In this document: in pieces, positions 38,033-49,040 of the stretch | How positions within the stretch are numbered: position 1 is the first letter of the stretch | How the letters are laid out: every line of letters begins with the position of its first letter | DNA from: Aeromicrobium sp. Root344 | GTDB taxonomy: Bacteria > Actinomycetota > Actinomycetes > Propionibacteriales > Nocardioidaceae | DNA: 64,000 nucleotides | Reading direction: 5' to 3' | NCBI RefSeq assembly: GCF_001425755.1 | Contig: NZ_LMDH01000001.1 | Span: forward strand, 647,308 to 711,307 | Position numbers and translations under genes: made by a program | The notes under the pieces: generated by a model | The model's database searches: none | What the model was told of the DNA's origin: nothing | Seen by the model: only the letters and a program-made list of their open reading frames with translations

Positions 38033-38476
38033 TTACTGGGAGATCTGCGTGATCTCGAACGGCTGGGGCTTCTGGGCGTGGTGCGGGTGCTCGGGGCCGG
38101 AGTAGACCTTGAGCTTCGTGATCAACTGATCACCCAGACGGTTCTTGGGGAGCATGCCGCGCACCGACTTCTCGATCGCCTTGCGGGCATCCTTGTCGAG
38201 CAGGTCACCGTAGGCGATGGACTTGAGTCCGCCCGGGTAGCCGCTGTGGCGGTAGGCCAGCTTGTCGGTGCGCTTGTTGCCCGACAGGGCGACCTTCTCG
38301 GCGTTGACGATGATGACGAAGTCGCCACCGTCGACGTGAGGAGCGTACGTCGGCTTGTGCTTGCCGCGCAGCAGCGTCGCAGCCTGGACGGCGAGACGGC
38401 CCAGGACGATGTCCTCGGCGTCGATGACGTGCCACTGACGGGTGATGTCAGACGGCTTGGGGCTGAACGTACGCAC
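38033..38476 (-). CDS. rplM: 50S ribosomal protein L13
   Basis: The 147-residue L13 starts at GTG 38476 with a GAGAAGG Shine-Dalgarno. The core has [41 protein letters not shown] and the C-terminal [14 protein letters not shown]. It is first in rplM-rpsI-glmM. The 248-base gap to divergent gltA must hold both promoters; I cannot assign them with confidence. Confidence 0.97.
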   Translation of the reverse strand: MRTFSPKPSDITRQWHVIDAEDIVLGRLAVQAATLLRGKHKPTYAPHVDGGDFVIIVNAEKVALSGNKRTDKLAYRHSGYPGGLKSIAYGDLLDKDARKAIEKSVRGMLPKNRLGDQLITKLKVYSGPEHPHHAQKPQPFEITQISQ

Positions 38477-38724
38477 GGCGTGACCTTCTCGTTCTTGGTG
38501 GTGTGGCGGTTGATCAAAACTTTCGGCGGTCGCATCCGCGGCTCAAGCCGACGGAGACACGACACACAAGGTTAACCGGCGGCAGCCACTCGGGTCAAAA
38601 CGAGGTGGCCCCCCGTCTCACACCCACGACCCCAGATCGTGTGAATTGCAGACCCGCACTAAGTTGGTTGATGGCTGCATCACCTCGCAGCAGGGCAATT
38701 CCCCGCCGTCACAGGAGACCCATC

Positions 38725-40020
<1,296 letters not shown>

Positions 40021-40043
40021 GTCTCGCCACCTGCTCGTTCCGT

Positions 40044-40074
40044 GACCTTGTCGAAAGGACCCTTCGACAAGGTC
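40044..40074. repeat. Perfect 12-bp inverted repeat downstream of gltA
   Basis: GACCTTGTCGAA (40044-40055) and TTCGACAAGGTC (40063-40074) flank a 7-base loop, 24 bases past the gltA stop. The TTCGACAAG core is seen in REP-like dispersed palindromes of many high-GC genomes. It may also act as the gltA terminator, although no T-run follows. Confidence 0.7.
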
Positions 40075-40095
40075 AAGGTGCGGCACAGTGTCCGC

Positions 40096-40653
40096 ATGAG
40101 CGAGACGCTGACCGCGGTGCCGGTACGACGGCTCGGAGTGCTGCTCATCAGCGTCGTCGTCCTCGCACTCACGCTGACGTGGGCGTTCCTCAGCATGCGG
40201 GCCGTCATGGAGGTCGGCGGCTCGTGCGCTGACGGTGGCCCGTACGTCAGCGCGCAGCCGTGCCCCGGCGGCGCCGGCTTCATCGGCATCGCGGTCCCGG
40301 TCATGATCCTGGCGACGTTCGTCGGCAGCTTCGTGGCGATCAGCCTCAGCGCGCCCAACCTCCTCGTCCCGATGTGGACGCTGCTGTTCGGCTCGCTGGG
40401 CTGGAACTTCCTGGAGTACGCGATCGAGTGGCCCGGTGGCGTCGACCCCGGGTGGCTGATCTGCGGCATCGTGTTCGAGCTCATGGCGTTGCCCGGGCTG
40501 GTCGTCATCGTCATGTCGCGCGGCGCGATGTGGACGTCGGGCAAGGGCGCCACCAGCGCGCCGAACGATTCCGGGCTGTGGTGGGGCATCTATGCCGCGC
40601 TCGGCACGATCGGCGCAGCCCTCGGGGCGTGGTCCTTCTACTCGTGGCGCTGA
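40096..40653 (+). CDS. Membrane protein of unknown function
   Basis: Not recognised. The 185-residue product has five predicted membrane segments (about 13-34, 54-77, 83-104, 109-132 and 150-173). The first outer loop carries two Cys (GGSCADGGPYVSAQPCPG) that may form a disulfide. A conserved-looking WNFLEYAIEWPGG lies in the third segment. ATG 40096 was chosen because the longer frame would start inside the palindrome; no good Shine-Dalgarno is visible. Confidence 0.7.
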   Translation: MSETLTAVPVRRLGVLLISVVVLALTLTWAFLSMRAVMEVGGSCADGGPYVSAQPCPGGAGFIGIAVPVMILATFVGSFVAISLSAPNLLVPMWTLLFGSLGWNFLEYAIEWPGGVDPGWLICGIVFELMALPGLVVIVMSRGAMWTSGKGATSAPNDSGLWWGIYAALGTIGAALGAWSFYSWR

Positions 40654-40674
40654 CCTGCCCGGTAGCGTGACCGG

Positions 40675-41466
40675 GTGCGACTGCGACTCGACCTCTCCTA
40701 CGACGGCACCGGCTTCCGGGGATGGGCCGTCCAACCCGGCCTGCGCACGGTCCAGGGCGAGATCGAGGCCGCCATCGCGATGATCCTGCGTCTCCCCCGG
40801 TCGGCTCAGCTGACATGTGCCGGCCGCACGGATGCCGGCGTGCATGCGCGCGGGCAGGTGGCCCACGTCGATCTCGACGACGTCGACCCGGGGCACCTCG
40901 AGCGGCGGTTGCGCCGGTTGCTGCCCGACGACATCGTGCTGCGGTCGCTCACCGTGGCCGCCGATGGCTTCGACGCCCGGTTCGCAGCGCTGGAACGCCG
41001 CTACGCGTACCGGATGTTCGACGGCCCGCCCGGCCCCGACCCGCTGACCCGCACCTCGGTCGTACGCTGGCCCCGCCGGCTCGACGTCGAGGCCATGAAC
41101 GCCGCCGGCGACCGCCTGGTCGGCGAGCACGACTTCGCCTCGTTCTGCAAGAAGCGTGAGGGCGCGACGACGATTCGCACGCTCCGCCAGCTCAGCACCG
41201 TGCGCGACGGCGACAGCCTCGAGACAACCGTGCGCGCCGACGCGTTCTGCCACTCGATGGTGCGATCGCTGATGGGGCTGCTCGTCGCGGTCGGCGAGCG
41301 ACGCTACGAGCCGGAGTGGACCGACGAGGTGCTCGCCAAGGCCACGCGCGACGCCCGGGTCATGGTCATGCCGCCGCACGGTCTCGTGCTCGAGGAGGTG
41401 GTCTACCCCGATGACGCCGGGCTCGCCGCCCGCGCCGCCGAGTCACGTCGCAGGAGGGACGAATGA
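40675..41466 (+). CDS. truA: tRNA pseudouridine(38-40) synthase
   Basis: The 263-residue TruA has the catalytic Asp in [15 protein letters not shown] (about 43-57), RRYAYR, and [17 protein letters not shown] near the C-terminus. It isomerises U38-U40 in tRNA anticodon arms. It usually lies between rplQ and rplM on the same strand; here it is on the opposite strand, among unrelated genes. GTG start at 40675; the 3' end overlaps the GNAT gene by 4 bases. Confidence 0.95.
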   Translation: MRLRLDLSYDGTGFRGWAVQPGLRTVQGEIEAAIAMILRLPRSAQLTCAGRTDAGVHARGQVAHVDLDDVDPGHLERRLRRLLPDDIVLRSLTVAADGFDARFAALERRYAYRMFDGPPGPDPLTRTSVVRWPRRLDVEAMNAAGDRLVGEHDFASFCKKREGATTIRTLRQLSTVRDGDSLETTVRADAFCHSMVRSLMGLLVAVGERRYEPEWTDEVLAKATRDARVMVMPPHGLVLEEVVYPDDAGLAARAAESRRRRDE

Positions 41467-41966
41467 CGCTGCACCTGGTCCGCCTCACGCTGCCCGTGTT
41501 CGAGGCACTGGCGGCCGAGAAGGTCACCGAGGCCGAGCAGCTCACCGGGTTGACGATGGGTCCGTGGTTCGCCGAGCGGGTCGAGATCTGGCACTACATG
41601 ATCTCGCTGCTCGAGGGCCGGCCCGACAACGCCGACTGGCTCATGCAGGCCGTCGTGATGCACGGCGCGGCCATCGGCAACGCCGGGTTCAAGGGCGCGC
41701 CGCTCGACGGCCAGGTCGAGCTCGGCTACAGCATCGCGCCCGAGCTGCGCCGCCGCGGCTACGCGTCCCAGGTCGTGCGCCTGCTGCTCGAGCGCGCCGC
41801 GCAGGACGCCCGGGTCGACCGGGTCATCGCCCGGATCAACCCCGACAACGCGGCCTCGCTCGGCGTCATCGCCAAGGCCGGGTTCGTCCCGGACGGCGAC
41901 CACCTCAGCGCCAAGGCGGGCCTCCAGCTCCAGTTCGCGCATCCGATCGACCGACCACCGCGATGA
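41463..41966 (+). CDS. GNAT-family N-acetyltransferase
   Basis: The 167-residue RimJ/RimL-like GNAT protein has [27 protein letters not shown] (about 90-116), which supplies the acetyl-CoA loop, and [18 protein letters not shown], typical of RimJ/RimL-type enzymes. Substrate unknown. It overlaps truA by 4 bases and is probably co-translated. Confidence 0.87.
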   Translation: MTLHLVRLTLPVFEALAAEKVTEAEQLTGLTMGPWFAERVEIWHYMISLLEGRPDNADWLMQAVVMHGAAIGNAGFKGAPLDGQVELGYSIAPELRRRGYASQVVRLLLERAAQDARVDRVIARINPDNAASLGVIAKAGFVPDGDHLSAKAGLQLQFAHPIDRPPR

Positions 41967-41979
41967 GAGACTGATCGGC

Positions 41980-42321
41980 ATGGGGGTCACCTGGGAAGAC
42001 GTCGTGGCGTACGCCGCGACCCTGCCCGAGGTCGCGGAGTCGACGTCGTACGGGACCCCGTGCCTCAAGGTCGCCGGCAAGCTCATGGCGCGGCTGCGCA
42101 CCGAGGACGACGGTGGGCTCGCGATCAAGTGCTCGACGTCCGACAAGGTGGCGCTCACCGGCGGTGACGACCCCGCCTACTACACGACCCCGCACTACGA
42201 CGGCTACAACTACGTCCTCGTACGCCTCGAGCTCGCCAGGGCCGACGAGCTGTTCGAGCTCATCGCGGACGCCTGGCACATCGCGGCACCGGCGACCTTG
42301 CGCAAGCGGCACGCCCCGTGA
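41980..42321 (+). CDS. MmcQ/YjbR-family DNA-binding-like protein
   Basis: The 113-residue MmcQ/YjbR fold protein has a TWEDVVAYAATLPEVAESTSYGTPCLKVAGKLMARL start and the YYTTPHYDGYNYVLVRL middle strand. The family has a double-wing fold and is often called DNA-binding, but with no proven function here. It overlaps the next gene by 4 bases. Confidence 0.87.
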   Translation: MGVTWEDVVAYAATLPEVAESTSYGTPCLKVAGKLMARLRTEDDGGLAIKCSTSDKVALTGGDDPAYYTTPHYDGYNYVLVRLELARADELFELIADAWHIAAPATLRKRHAP

Positions 42322-43082
42322 GCCCGTTCCTCGCGGCGCTGACCGCGCTCCTCGGCCTCCTGGCGAGTCCACCGGTTGCGGGTGTCACCGACTACCAGCT
42401 CGGCGGCGCCTACGCTCCCGAGGCGAACGTCCAGGTCGTCACCCGCGACCGCACCGAGAAGCCCGCTGAGGGGACGTACTCGATCTGCTACGTCAACGCG
42501 TTCCAGACCCAACCCGGCTCGTACGCCTGGTGGAAGGCGCACCATCCTGACCTGCTGCTGCGCAACGCGAGCGGCACGCTGGTGCGCGATCCGGGCTGGC
42601 CCGACGAAGTCCTGCTGGACATCCGTACGCCCGCCAAGCGCGCCACGCTGGCCACGGTGGCTGGAGCGTGGTTCGTGAAGTGCGCGGCTGACGGGTTCCA
42701 GGGCACCGAGCCGGACAACCTCGACTCCTGGACGCGCTCGCGCGGCCTGCTCCGCGAGTCCCACGCGGTGGCGTTCGCCAAGCTGCTCGTCCGTGACGCG
42801 CATCGTGCCGGGCTCACCATCGCCCAGAAGAACGCGCCGGAGCTGTCCGGCAAGGGCATCGGCTTCGACTTCGCCGTGGCCGAGGAGTGCGAGGTCTACC
42901 GGGAGTGCGGGGCGTACACCACGACGTACGGGCGCCGGGTCATCGAGATCGAGTACACCGACAACGGCCGTGCCGCCTACCGCCGCGCCTGCGCTGCGCG
43001 GTCCGGCACCCACTCGATCATGCTGCGCGACCGCGACGTGGTGCCCCGCGGCGCTGCGGGCTACGTCTTCCAGACCTGCTGA
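42318..43082 (+). CDS. GH114-like endo-alpha-1,4-polygalactosaminidase family protein
   Basis: 254 residues with a short signal peptide (to about residue 22). The barrel has a YVNAFQTQPGSYAWW start, a VLLDIRTPAKRATL strand, GFQGTEPDNLDSW (acidic residues at the expected catalytic place), IAQKNAPEL and AVAEECEVYRECGAY. GH114 enzymes cut galactosamine-rich exopolysaccharide; the substrate here is inferred. GTG start at 42318 overlapping the YjbR stop. Confidence 0.83.
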   Translation: MSPFLAALTALLGLLASPPVAGVTDYQLGGAYAPEANVQVVTRDRTEKPAEGTYSICYVNAFQTQPGSYAWWKAHHPDLLLRNASGTLVRDPGWPDEVLLDIRTPAKRATLATVAGAWFVKCAADGFQGTEPDNLDSWTRSRGLLRESHAVAFAKLLVRDAHRAGLTIAQKNAPELSGKGIGFDFAVAEECEVYRECGAYTTTYGRRVIEIEYTDNGRAAYRRACAARSGTHSIMLRDRDVVPRGAAGYVFQTC

Positions 43083-43094
43083 GACAATGGGCCA

Positions 43095-43679
43095 GTGCCG
43101 GACCACTACTTCGACGCCAGCCCTTCCGTCCCCGACCGGCGGCAGGACGTCACGACGCGGATCTGGGGCAAGGAGCTGACGTTCACCACGTCGGCAGGGG
43201 TGTTCTCGCACGACGGTCTCGACAAGGCGACTGCGGTCCTGTTGCGCACCTCGAACCCGCCGACGGGCGGCACGATCCTCGACCTCGGCTGCGGCTGGGG
43301 ACCCATCGCCTGCGCCCTCGCAGGCGCCGGGGCGACGGTGTGGGCGATCGACCCCAACGAGCGCGCGCTCGAGCTGACCGCGCTCAACGCGTCCCGTCTC
43401 GGCGTCACGGTGCACACGGCGCTGCCCGATGACGTACCGGCGGACCTCGTGCTCGACGAGATCTGGTCCAACCCGCCGATCCGCATCGGCAAGCAGGCCC
43501 TCCACGACCTGCTGCTGAGGTGGCTCCCCCGCCTCGCCCCCGAGGGCGTCGCCCGTCTCGTGGTCGGCAAGAACCTCGGCGCTGACTCGCTGCAGCGCTG
43601 GCTCACCGACCAGGGCTGGCCGACCGAGCGCGTCGCGAGCGAGAAGGGCTTCCGGGTCCTGGAGACCCGCCGCGGCTAG
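43095..43679 (+). CDS. RsmC-like class I methyltransferase
   Basis: 194 residues with SAM motif ILDLGCGWGPIACALA (about 61-76), acidic IDPNERALEL and the catalytic SNPPIR (about 130-135) typical of N2-guanine methyltransferases acting on rRNA. It matches the C-terminal catalytic half of RsmC; the N-terminal regulatory domain is absent. GTG start at 43095. The stop overlaps that of the subtilase on the other strand. Confidence 0.88.
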   Translation: MPDHYFDASPSVPDRRQDVTTRIWGKELTFTTSAGVFSHDGLDKATAVLLRTSNPPTGGTILDLGCGWGPIACALAGAGATVWAIDPNERALELTALNASRLGVTVHTALPDDVPADLVLDEIWSNPPIRIGKQALHDLLLRWLPRLAPEGVARLVVGKNLGADSLQRWLTDQGWPTERVASEKGFRVLETRRG

Positions 43680-46114
43680 TAGGAGGTGATCCGCCGGCTG
43701 ATCGAGTACTTCGACGCCACGTACGTGTTGCCGCCGAACTTGACCTTGATGGAGTGCGCGCCCTTCTTCAGCAGCGGCAGCCTGATCGTCTTCCTGCCGA
43801 GGGCACTCCCGTACAAGGTGGTGGAGACGATGCGTCGCGATCCGTCGAAGACCTGGATCGTGCCGGTCGGCCCGGGGTTGCTGAACGGTGGTGCCGTGAC
43901 CGTGACACGCACCGAGGCGTGGGAGGTGTGCCGCACCCTGGTCGCGAGCGATGTCGCGACAGCCGGGACGACCCGGCGTATCGCGAACGGCTGCTGCTCG
44001 GACGATGCCGCCGGTGTCGAACCGGCACCGAGGTAGGCGGCCCGCAACAGGTCCGTGCCCGGCTTCCACGCTGTGCCCGGGATCGTGATCTCCGCGGCGA
44101 CCCGGTTCGGCTGGCCGTCCTGGGGTGCCACGTCATGAGTCGTGCCGGTCGCCACCACGGTGCCGTCGGCCCGCCGGATCTGGATCTCGCCGTTGTCGAT
44201 GACCTGGTCCGGCTGGTAGTAGTCGGCCACGACCTCGACCGTCGTGGTGAACGGTTTGCCGTACGTGATCGGGTCCGGACTCGTCGTCATCCAGACATCG
44301 GGTCCGGCCGGGACCGGCACGGTGGCCGCCGAGGTCGACGGGAACTTGGAGAACGGGTAGATGCGCGGCTGGATCGTGACCGTCAGCGACTTGCCCACAT
44401 CCTGCTGAGTCGGGTGGTACACCTTGGAGTAGGCGCCGGTGATCGGCTCCCCGTCCCGCATCCAGATGTAGTACGGGTCGGCCGGAACACGGACCCACGA
44501 TCCGGGCGTGGCCGTGAGCGGCTCGCCGATCCGCACGTCACCGGTGATCGTGGTCGGAGTCAGGGGCACCTCCACCCGACTCAGGTCGAGCAGCCCGCGA
44601 CCGCACCACGAGTGGCCCGTGCAGTTCAGGTCGACGTAGTAGGCGTCTCCGTTGAACACCACGCGCTTGTTGGCGTACGTGCTGGACTTCGCCCGGAACG
44701 GTGACACGGAGGCATAGAGCGCCGTCTCGACCTCGCTTGCCGTCGGAGTCCCCACGGTGTCGAGCAACGAGCGCAGGAGCGCGGCGCCGGCGGAGACCTC
44801 CGGAGCCGCCATGCTGGTGCCTTCGTAGCGCACGTACGCCGGGGCCGCTGCCCCGGTCTTCCCCGTGTTGCCGAGCCCGAGGACGGAGTCGCCGGCACCC
44901 TCGACCAAGGTGTCGCCACCGGGTGCCGAGATGTCCACGGTCGACCCGATGTTGGAGTAGATCGAGCTGAAGCCCTTCAGGCTCGTGGCACCCACCGACA
45001 CGAATCCCGAGCAGGAAGCCGGTACGGCGAGGTTCGCGTTCGCCCCGTCATTGCCGGCGGCGGCGACGATCACGGACCCGCGTGCGCGCGCTGCCGACGC
45101 GGCCGCTGCGTAGGGGACACAGAACTCATCGCGCTCGGCCTTGGTGTCGTACGTGGAGCCGAGGGACAGGTTGAGGACCTGCGACGGCGTCGCGTTGTCC
45201 GGGACGCCGGCCACGTGGCCGCCTGATGCCCAGGTGATCCCGGCGATGATGTCGGAGTCCCACCCGCCGCAGTGACCCAGCACGCGTACGGGCTGGACCT
45301 TGACGCCCGGCGCGACACCGGCGATGCCGATGCCGTTGTCCGCCTTGGCCGCGACCTGGCCGGCGACGAACGTCCCGTGCCACGAGCTGGGATAGGCGGG
45401 CGAGTTGCGACCGCAGTAGCCCGCCGTTGCCCAGTCTCCCGGGTCGGTCGGGTCACCGTCGCGGCCGCCACCGTCTCCCGCGTTCTTGAGCGCCATCGGG
45501 CTGTCGGCGCTGATCATGTCCCAGCCCGGGACGACCTGTCCGTCGAGGTCGGGGTTCGGGAGGATCCCGGTGTCCAGGACGGCGACCTGGGCGGAGTCGG
45601 AGCCCGTGGTCTTCCGCCACAGGGAGGGCGCCTTGACGCTGTAGCCGCCGGCCGGCGATGTCGCGGTCGAGTCCCACACGTTCCTCTGGTTCGGGAAGTA
45701 GGGATCGTTGACCGGGGTCGGCGACGCCGCCTGGTGCTGGCGCAGGGTGTTGGGCGCTGCCCAGACGACGTCGGCGCGCTTGGCGACCTCGTCGGCGACC
45801 TTCGAAGCGACCTCGGTCGAGACGGTCTGGTCGAAGTCGATCGTCGAGATCTTGCCGGTCAGCTTGTCGTCTGTCGCGACATCAGCCTTCGAGCCCAGCG
45901 CGTCGTCGGTCGCCGCGAGAGCGCCGTCCGACGGTGTCGTCGTCGTGGTCTGGACGATCAGGCCGCGGGCCACGGGGGCGCGTTGCTCGGGGACCGGGCG
46001 ACCCGCCGCTGTCGTCGACGGAGCCACCGGCGCCGCAGTGGCGTTCACACCGAGACCGGCGAGGGTCAGGGTCGCGACGGCGACAACGGTCAGAGAGCGG
46101 CGAGGCAACGACAC
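43676..46114 (-). CDS. Secreted subtilisin-family (S8) protease with Ig-like C-terminal repeats
   Basis: 812 residues with a signal peptide (to about 28), propeptide (about 45-140) and S8 domain (about 165-510). The catalytic triad is Asp181 (VLDTG), His246 (WHGTFVAG) and Ser434 (GTSMAAP), with oxyanion Asn355. Several Cys in the catalytic domain suggest disulfides. The C-terminal ~300 residues hold beta-rich Ig-like modules (TITGDVRIGEPLTATPGSWV; YYIWMRDGEPITGA) related to those in the CHAP protein at 52.6 kb. GTG 46114 has a GGGGGA Shine-Dalgarno; the TTG 15 bases upstream is less likely. Confidence 0.92.
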   Translation of the reverse strand: MSLPRRSLTVVAVATLTLAGLGVNATAAPVAPSTTAAGRPVPEQRAPVARGLIVQTTTTTPSDGALAATDDALGSKADVATDDKLTGKISTIDFDQTVSTEVASKVADEVAKRADVVWAAPNTLRQHQAASPTPVNDPYFPNQRNVWDSTATSPAGGYSVKAPSLWRKTTGSDSAQVAVLDTGILPNPDLDGQVVPGWDMISADSPMALKNAGDGGGRDGDPTDPGDWATAGYCGRNSPAYPSSWHGTFVAGQVAAKADNGIGIAGVAPGVKVQPVRVLGHCGGWDSDIIAGITWASGGHVAGVPDNATPSQVLNLSLGSTYDTKAERDEFCVPYAAAASAARARGSVIVAAAGNDGANANLAVPASCSGFVSVGATSLKGFSSIYSNIGSTVDISAPGGDTLVEGAGDSVLGLGNTGKTGAAAPAYVRYEGTSMAAPEVSAGAALLRSLLDTVGTPTASEVETALYASVSPFRAKSSTYANKRVVFNGDAYYVDLNCTGHSWCGRGLLDLSRVEVPLTPTTITGDVRIGEPLTATPGSWVRVPADPYYIWMRDGEPITGAYSKVYHPTQQDVGKSLTVTIQPRIYPFSKFPSTSAATVPVPAGPDVWMTTSPDPITYGKPFTTTVEVVADYYQPDQVIDNGEIQIRRADGTVVATGTTHDVAPQDGQPNRVAAEITIPGTAWKPGTDLLRAAYLGAGSTPAASSEQQPFAIRRVVPAVATSLATRVRHTSHASVRVTVTAPPFSNPGPTGTIQVFDGSRRIVSTTLYGSALGRKTIRLPLLKKGAHSIKVKFGGNTYVASKYSISRRITSY

Positions 46115-46135
46115 GGGTGGATCCCCCAAAGAAAG

Positions 46136-46160
46136 GGCGCGGCTCCTGTGAGCCCGCGCC
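46136..46160 (-). terminator. Hairpin just upstream of the subtilase start
   Basis: Arms GGCGCGGCTC (46136-46145) and GAGCC-C-GCGCC (46150-46160) pair with one bulge, and on the minus strand a CTTTCTTT tract follows. It could be a second terminator of the ribosomal operon or a structured 5' leader of the protease mRNA. Confidence 0.5.
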
Positions 46161-46216
46161 TACCAGGACACCCTATCGAGTCAGGGAGTCACGCGAAGCG
46201 GAGGTGAGACAGATGG

Positions 46217-46252
46217 CAGGAGGCCCGCCACCTTGCGGTGACGGGCCTCCTG
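46217..46252 (-). terminator. Terminator of the rpoA-rplQ transcript
   Basis: 11-bp perfect outer stem (CAGGAGGCCCG, 46217-46227, with CGGGCCTCCTG, 46242-46252), one mismatch, then CACC/GGTG and a 4-base loop. It lies 12 bases past the rplQ stop. No long T-tract. Confidence 0.7.
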
Positions 46253-46264
46253 ACGAGCTGATGC

Positions 46265-46864
46265 CTACTTGGCGTCGTCCTCGGTGGTCTCCTCTGCAGG
46301 AGCCTCCTCGGCGGCGTCGGTGTCCGTGGCCTCGGCGACCGTCTCGGCTGCCTCAGCAGCGTCGTCGGTGGCGTCGACGGGCACGTCGGTGCCCAGGTCC
46401 TCGGTCGCGACGACCTCGATCTCCTCGACTGCCGGCTCCTCGACGGGCGCGGCGGCCTTGGGAGCAGCCTTGGCCTTCTTGGGCGTCTGGTTCTGCGCGC
46501 CGAACTGCTTGGCCTCGACGATCTCGATGACGGCCATGGGGGCGTTGTCGCCCTTGCGCGGCGCGACCTTCGTGATGCGCGTGTAGCCGCCGGGACGGGT
46601 CGCCATGGCGGGACCGATCTCGGTGAACAGCGTGTGCAGGATGCTCTTGTCACGGATGACCTTGACGACCTGGCGGCGGTTGGCCACCGTGTCGGTCTTG
46701 GCCTTGGTGATGAGCGCCTCTGCGTAGGGACGCAGACGACGGGCCTTGGCCTCGGTCGTCGTGATCTTGCCGTGCTCGAACAGGTTCTGCGCGAGGTTGG
46801 CGAGGATCAGACGCTGGTGGGCCGGGCTACCGCCGAGGCGAGGTCCCTTGGTGGGGGTGGGCAT
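46265..46864 (-). CDS. rplQ: 50S ribosomal protein L17 with acidic C-terminal extension
   Basis: 199 residues. The L17 core (about 1-118; [29 protein letters not shown] start, [14 protein letters not shown]) is followed by a ~75-residue tail very rich in Glu, Ala, Asp and Thr. Actinobacterial L17 proteins often carry such tails. It is the last gene of infA-rpmJ-rpsM-rpsK-rpsD-rpoA-rplQ. Confidence 0.97.
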   Translation of the reverse strand: MPTPTKGPRLGGSPAHQRLILANLAQNLFEHGKITTTEAKARRLRPYAEALITKAKTDTVANRRQVVKVIRDKSILHTLFTEIGPAMATRPGGYTRITKVAPRKGDNAPMAVIEIVEAKQFGAQNQTPKKAKAAPKAAAPVEEPAVEEIEVVATEDLGTDVPVDATDDAAEAAETVAEATDTDAAEEAPAEETTEDDAK

Positions 46865-46914
46865 GGTTTCGTCTCCAAATGTGTTCGGGCTGAGCCGTCA
46901 AGGACGGGCAGTAC

Positions 46915-47925
46915 TCAGTACTGCTCGTCCTCGGCGAAGCTGGCGTCGTCGTCGTAGGCGTCGATGACGGCCGACGGGTCGAAACCGGCCGGGCTGTCCT
47001 TGAGCGCGAGACCCATCTCGGCGAGCTTGGCCTTGACCTCGTCGATCGACTTCGAACCGAAGTTGCGAATGTCGAGCAGGTCCTGCTCCGAGCGCGTGAT
47101 GAGCTCACCCACGGTGTGGATGCCCTCGCGCTTGAGGCAGTTGTAGGAGCGCACCGTGAAGTTGAGGTCCTCGATCGGCAGGGCCAGGTCGGCAGCGAGC
47201 TGCTCGTCGACCGGGCTCGGACCGATGTCGATGCCCTCGGCCTCGACGTTGAGCTCACGGGCCAGGCCGAACAGCTCCACCAGGGTGGAACCGGCCGACG
47301 CGATCGCGTCACGCGGCAGGATCGACTTCTTGGTCTCGACGTCGATGACGAGCTTGTCGAAGTCCGTACGCTGCTCGACTCGGGTCGCCTCGACCTTGTA
47401 GGTCACCTTGAGGACCGGCGAGTAGATCGAGTCGACCGGCATGCGGCCGATCTCTTCGTCGCCGGACTTGTTCTGCACGGCCGAGACGTAGCCACGGCCA
47501 CGCTCGACGACGAGCTCGATCTCGATCTTGCCCTTGGCGTTGAGCGTCGCGATGTGCAGGTCGGGGTTGTGGACCTCGACGCCAGCCGGGGGCTGGATGT
47601 CGGCGGCGGTCACGTCACCGGCGCCCTCCTTGCGGAGGTACATGACGACGGGCTCGTCGTTCTCCGAGGAGACCACGAGCTCCTTGAGGTTGAGGATGAT
47701 CTCGGTGACGTCCTCGGTCACGCCGGGGACAGTCGAGAACTCGTGCAGGACGCCGTCGATCTTGATCGACGTGACGGCCGCACCCGGGATCGACGACAGG
47801 AGCGTACGACGAAGCGAGTTGCCGAGGGTGTAGCCGAAGCCGGGCTCCAGGGGCTCGATGACGAACCGCGAACGGAACTCGTCGACGACCTCTTCGGACA
47901 GGGCGGGGCGCTGGGCGATGAGCAT
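46915..47925 (-). CDS. rpoA: RNA polymerase alpha subunit
   Basis: 336 residues. The N-terminal assembly domain (about 1-230; [31 protein letters not shown]) and the C-terminal DNA/activator-binding domain (about 250-315; LIRS-like [28 protein letters not shown]) are complete. A hairpin lies just upstream of its Shine-Dalgarno. Co-transcribed with rpsD and rplQ. Confidence 0.98.
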   Translation of the reverse strand: MLIAQRPALSEEVVDEFRSRFVIEPLEPGFGYTLGNSLRRTLLSSIPGAAVTSIKIDGVLHEFSTVPGVTEDVTEIILNLKELVVSSENDEPVVMYLRKEGAGDVTAADIQPPAGVEVHNPDLHIATLNAKGKIEIELVVERGRGYVSAVQNKSGDEEIGRMPVDSIYSPVLKVTYKVEATRVEQRTDFDKLVIDVETKKSILPRDAIASAGSTLVELFGLARELNVEAEGIDIGPSPVDEQLAADLALPIEDLNFTVRSYNCLKREGIHTVGELITRSEQDLLDIRNFGSKSIDEVKAKLAEMGLALKDSPAGFDPSAVIDAYDDDASFAEDEQY

Positions 47926-47938
47926 TGTTTCTTCCTTT

Positions 47939-47966
47939 CCGGACCAACCTCTATTTGAAGGTCCGG
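47939..47966 (-). promoter_or_regulatory. Hairpin in the rpsD-rpoA gap
   Basis: CCGGACC (47939-47945) and GGTCCGG (47960-47966) pair perfectly around a 14-base loop; on the minus strand the stem ends directly before the rpoA ribosome-binding site. It could tune rpoA translation or be a processing site. Confidence 0.5.
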
Positions 47967-47996
47967 GTTGTTTTCTCTGGTGAGAGCGGGGCCAGA

Positions 47997-48605
47997 TCAG
48001 ATCTTGGAGTAGAACTCCACGATCAGCTGTTCGTTGATCGGGACCGTGATCTGCTCGCGCACAGGCTGGCTGTGGACGAGGATCCGACCGCGCTCGGGCG
48101 CGACGTCGAGCCAGGCCGGCACGGTGTCGCGGTCGTGGGTCTCACGCGCGACGATGAACGGCGTGGTCTCCAGGGACTTGGTCTTGACGTCGATGATGTC
48201 GTGCTTGCTCACCTGGAACGACGGGATGTCGGTCTTGACGCCGTTGACCACGAAGTGACCGTGGTTGACGAGCTGGCGGGCGTGACGACGCGTACGGGCG
48301 AAGCCGGCACGGTAGACGACGTTGTCGAGGCGCGACTCGAGGATCTGCAGCAGGTTGTCGCCGGTCTTGCCGGGACGACGCGAGGCGAGCTCGTAGTACT
48401 TGCGGAACTGCTTCTCGAGCACTCCGTAGGTGTAACGCGCCTTCTGCTTCTCGAGCAGCTGGTTGCGGTACTCCGACTCCTTGACGCGCGCGCGGCCGTG
48501 CTGGCCGGGAGGGTAAGGACGCTTTTCGAATGCAGCGTCACCACCGACGAGGTCGATGCCGAGGCGGCGCGACTTCTTGGTGAGAGGTCCGGTGTAACGG
48601 GCCAT
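47997..48605 (-). CDS. rpsD: 30S ribosomal protein S4
   Basis: The 202-residue zinc-free S4 has an N-terminal [22 protein letters not shown] and an S4 RNA-binding domain (about 92-155; [32 protein letters not shown]). The Cys cluster of the zinc-binding form is absent. It nucleates 30S assembly. Confidence 0.98.
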   Translation of the reverse strand: MARYTGPLTKKSRRLGIDLVGGDAAFEKRPYPPGQHGRARVKESEYRNQLLEKQKARYTYGVLEKQFRKYYELASRRPGKTGDNLLQILESRLDNVVYRAGFARTRRHARQLVNHGHFVVNGVKTDIPSFQVSKHDIIDVKTKSLETTPFIVARETHDRDTVPAWLDVAPERGRILVHSQPVREQITVPINEQLIVEFYSKI

Positions 48606-48638
48606 GGTTGATAGCTCCTAGAAAGAATTCAGTCGACG

Positions 48639-49034
48639 TCAGAGACGACGGTGCTTGGGGGGACGGCAGCCGTTGTGGGGGCTGGGTGTCACGTCGGAGA
48701 TGGTGCCGACCTCGAGGCCGACTCCGCTCAGCGACCGGATCGCCGTCTCGCGGCCCGAACCGGGGCCCTTCACGAAGACGTCGACCTTCTTCATCCCGTG
48801 CTCCATCGCCTGACGACCGGCCGACTCGGCAGCCATACCGGCTGCGAACGGCGTCGACTTGCGCGAGCCCTTGAATCCGACGGTTCCGCCGGAGGCCCAT
48901 GCGATCACGGCGCCCGAAGGATCCGTGATGGTGACGTGGGTGTTGTTGAACGTGCTCTTGATGTGGGCCTCGCCCTGAGCGACGTTCTTCTTCTCCTTGC
49001 GGCGAACCTTCTTGCCAGCTGTCTTAGGAGGCAT
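48639..49034 (-). CDS. rpsK: 30S ribosomal protein S11
   Basis: The 131-residue S11 has the core [27 protein letters not shown] and the C-terminal [16 protein letters not shown]. It sits 6 bases after rpsM. Confidence 0.98.
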   Translation of the reverse strand: MPPKTAGKKVRRKEKKNVAQGEAHIKSTFNNTHVTITDPSGAVIAWASGGTVGFKGSRKSTPFAAGMAAESAGRQAMEHGMKKVDVFVKGPGSGRETAIRSLSGVGLEVGTISDVTPSPHNGCRPPKHRRL

Positions 49035-49040
49035 GCGCTA

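Noticed and set aside
38570-38577. GGTTAACC palindrome in the rplM-gltA gap as an iron box
   Set aside because: It lacks the AG-G/C-CT core and matches too few of the 19 consensus positions.
42210-44069. 619-residue minus-strand frame opposite the GH114 and methyltransferase genes
   Set aside because: No start context, no domain, and composition typical of the antisense of high-GC genes.
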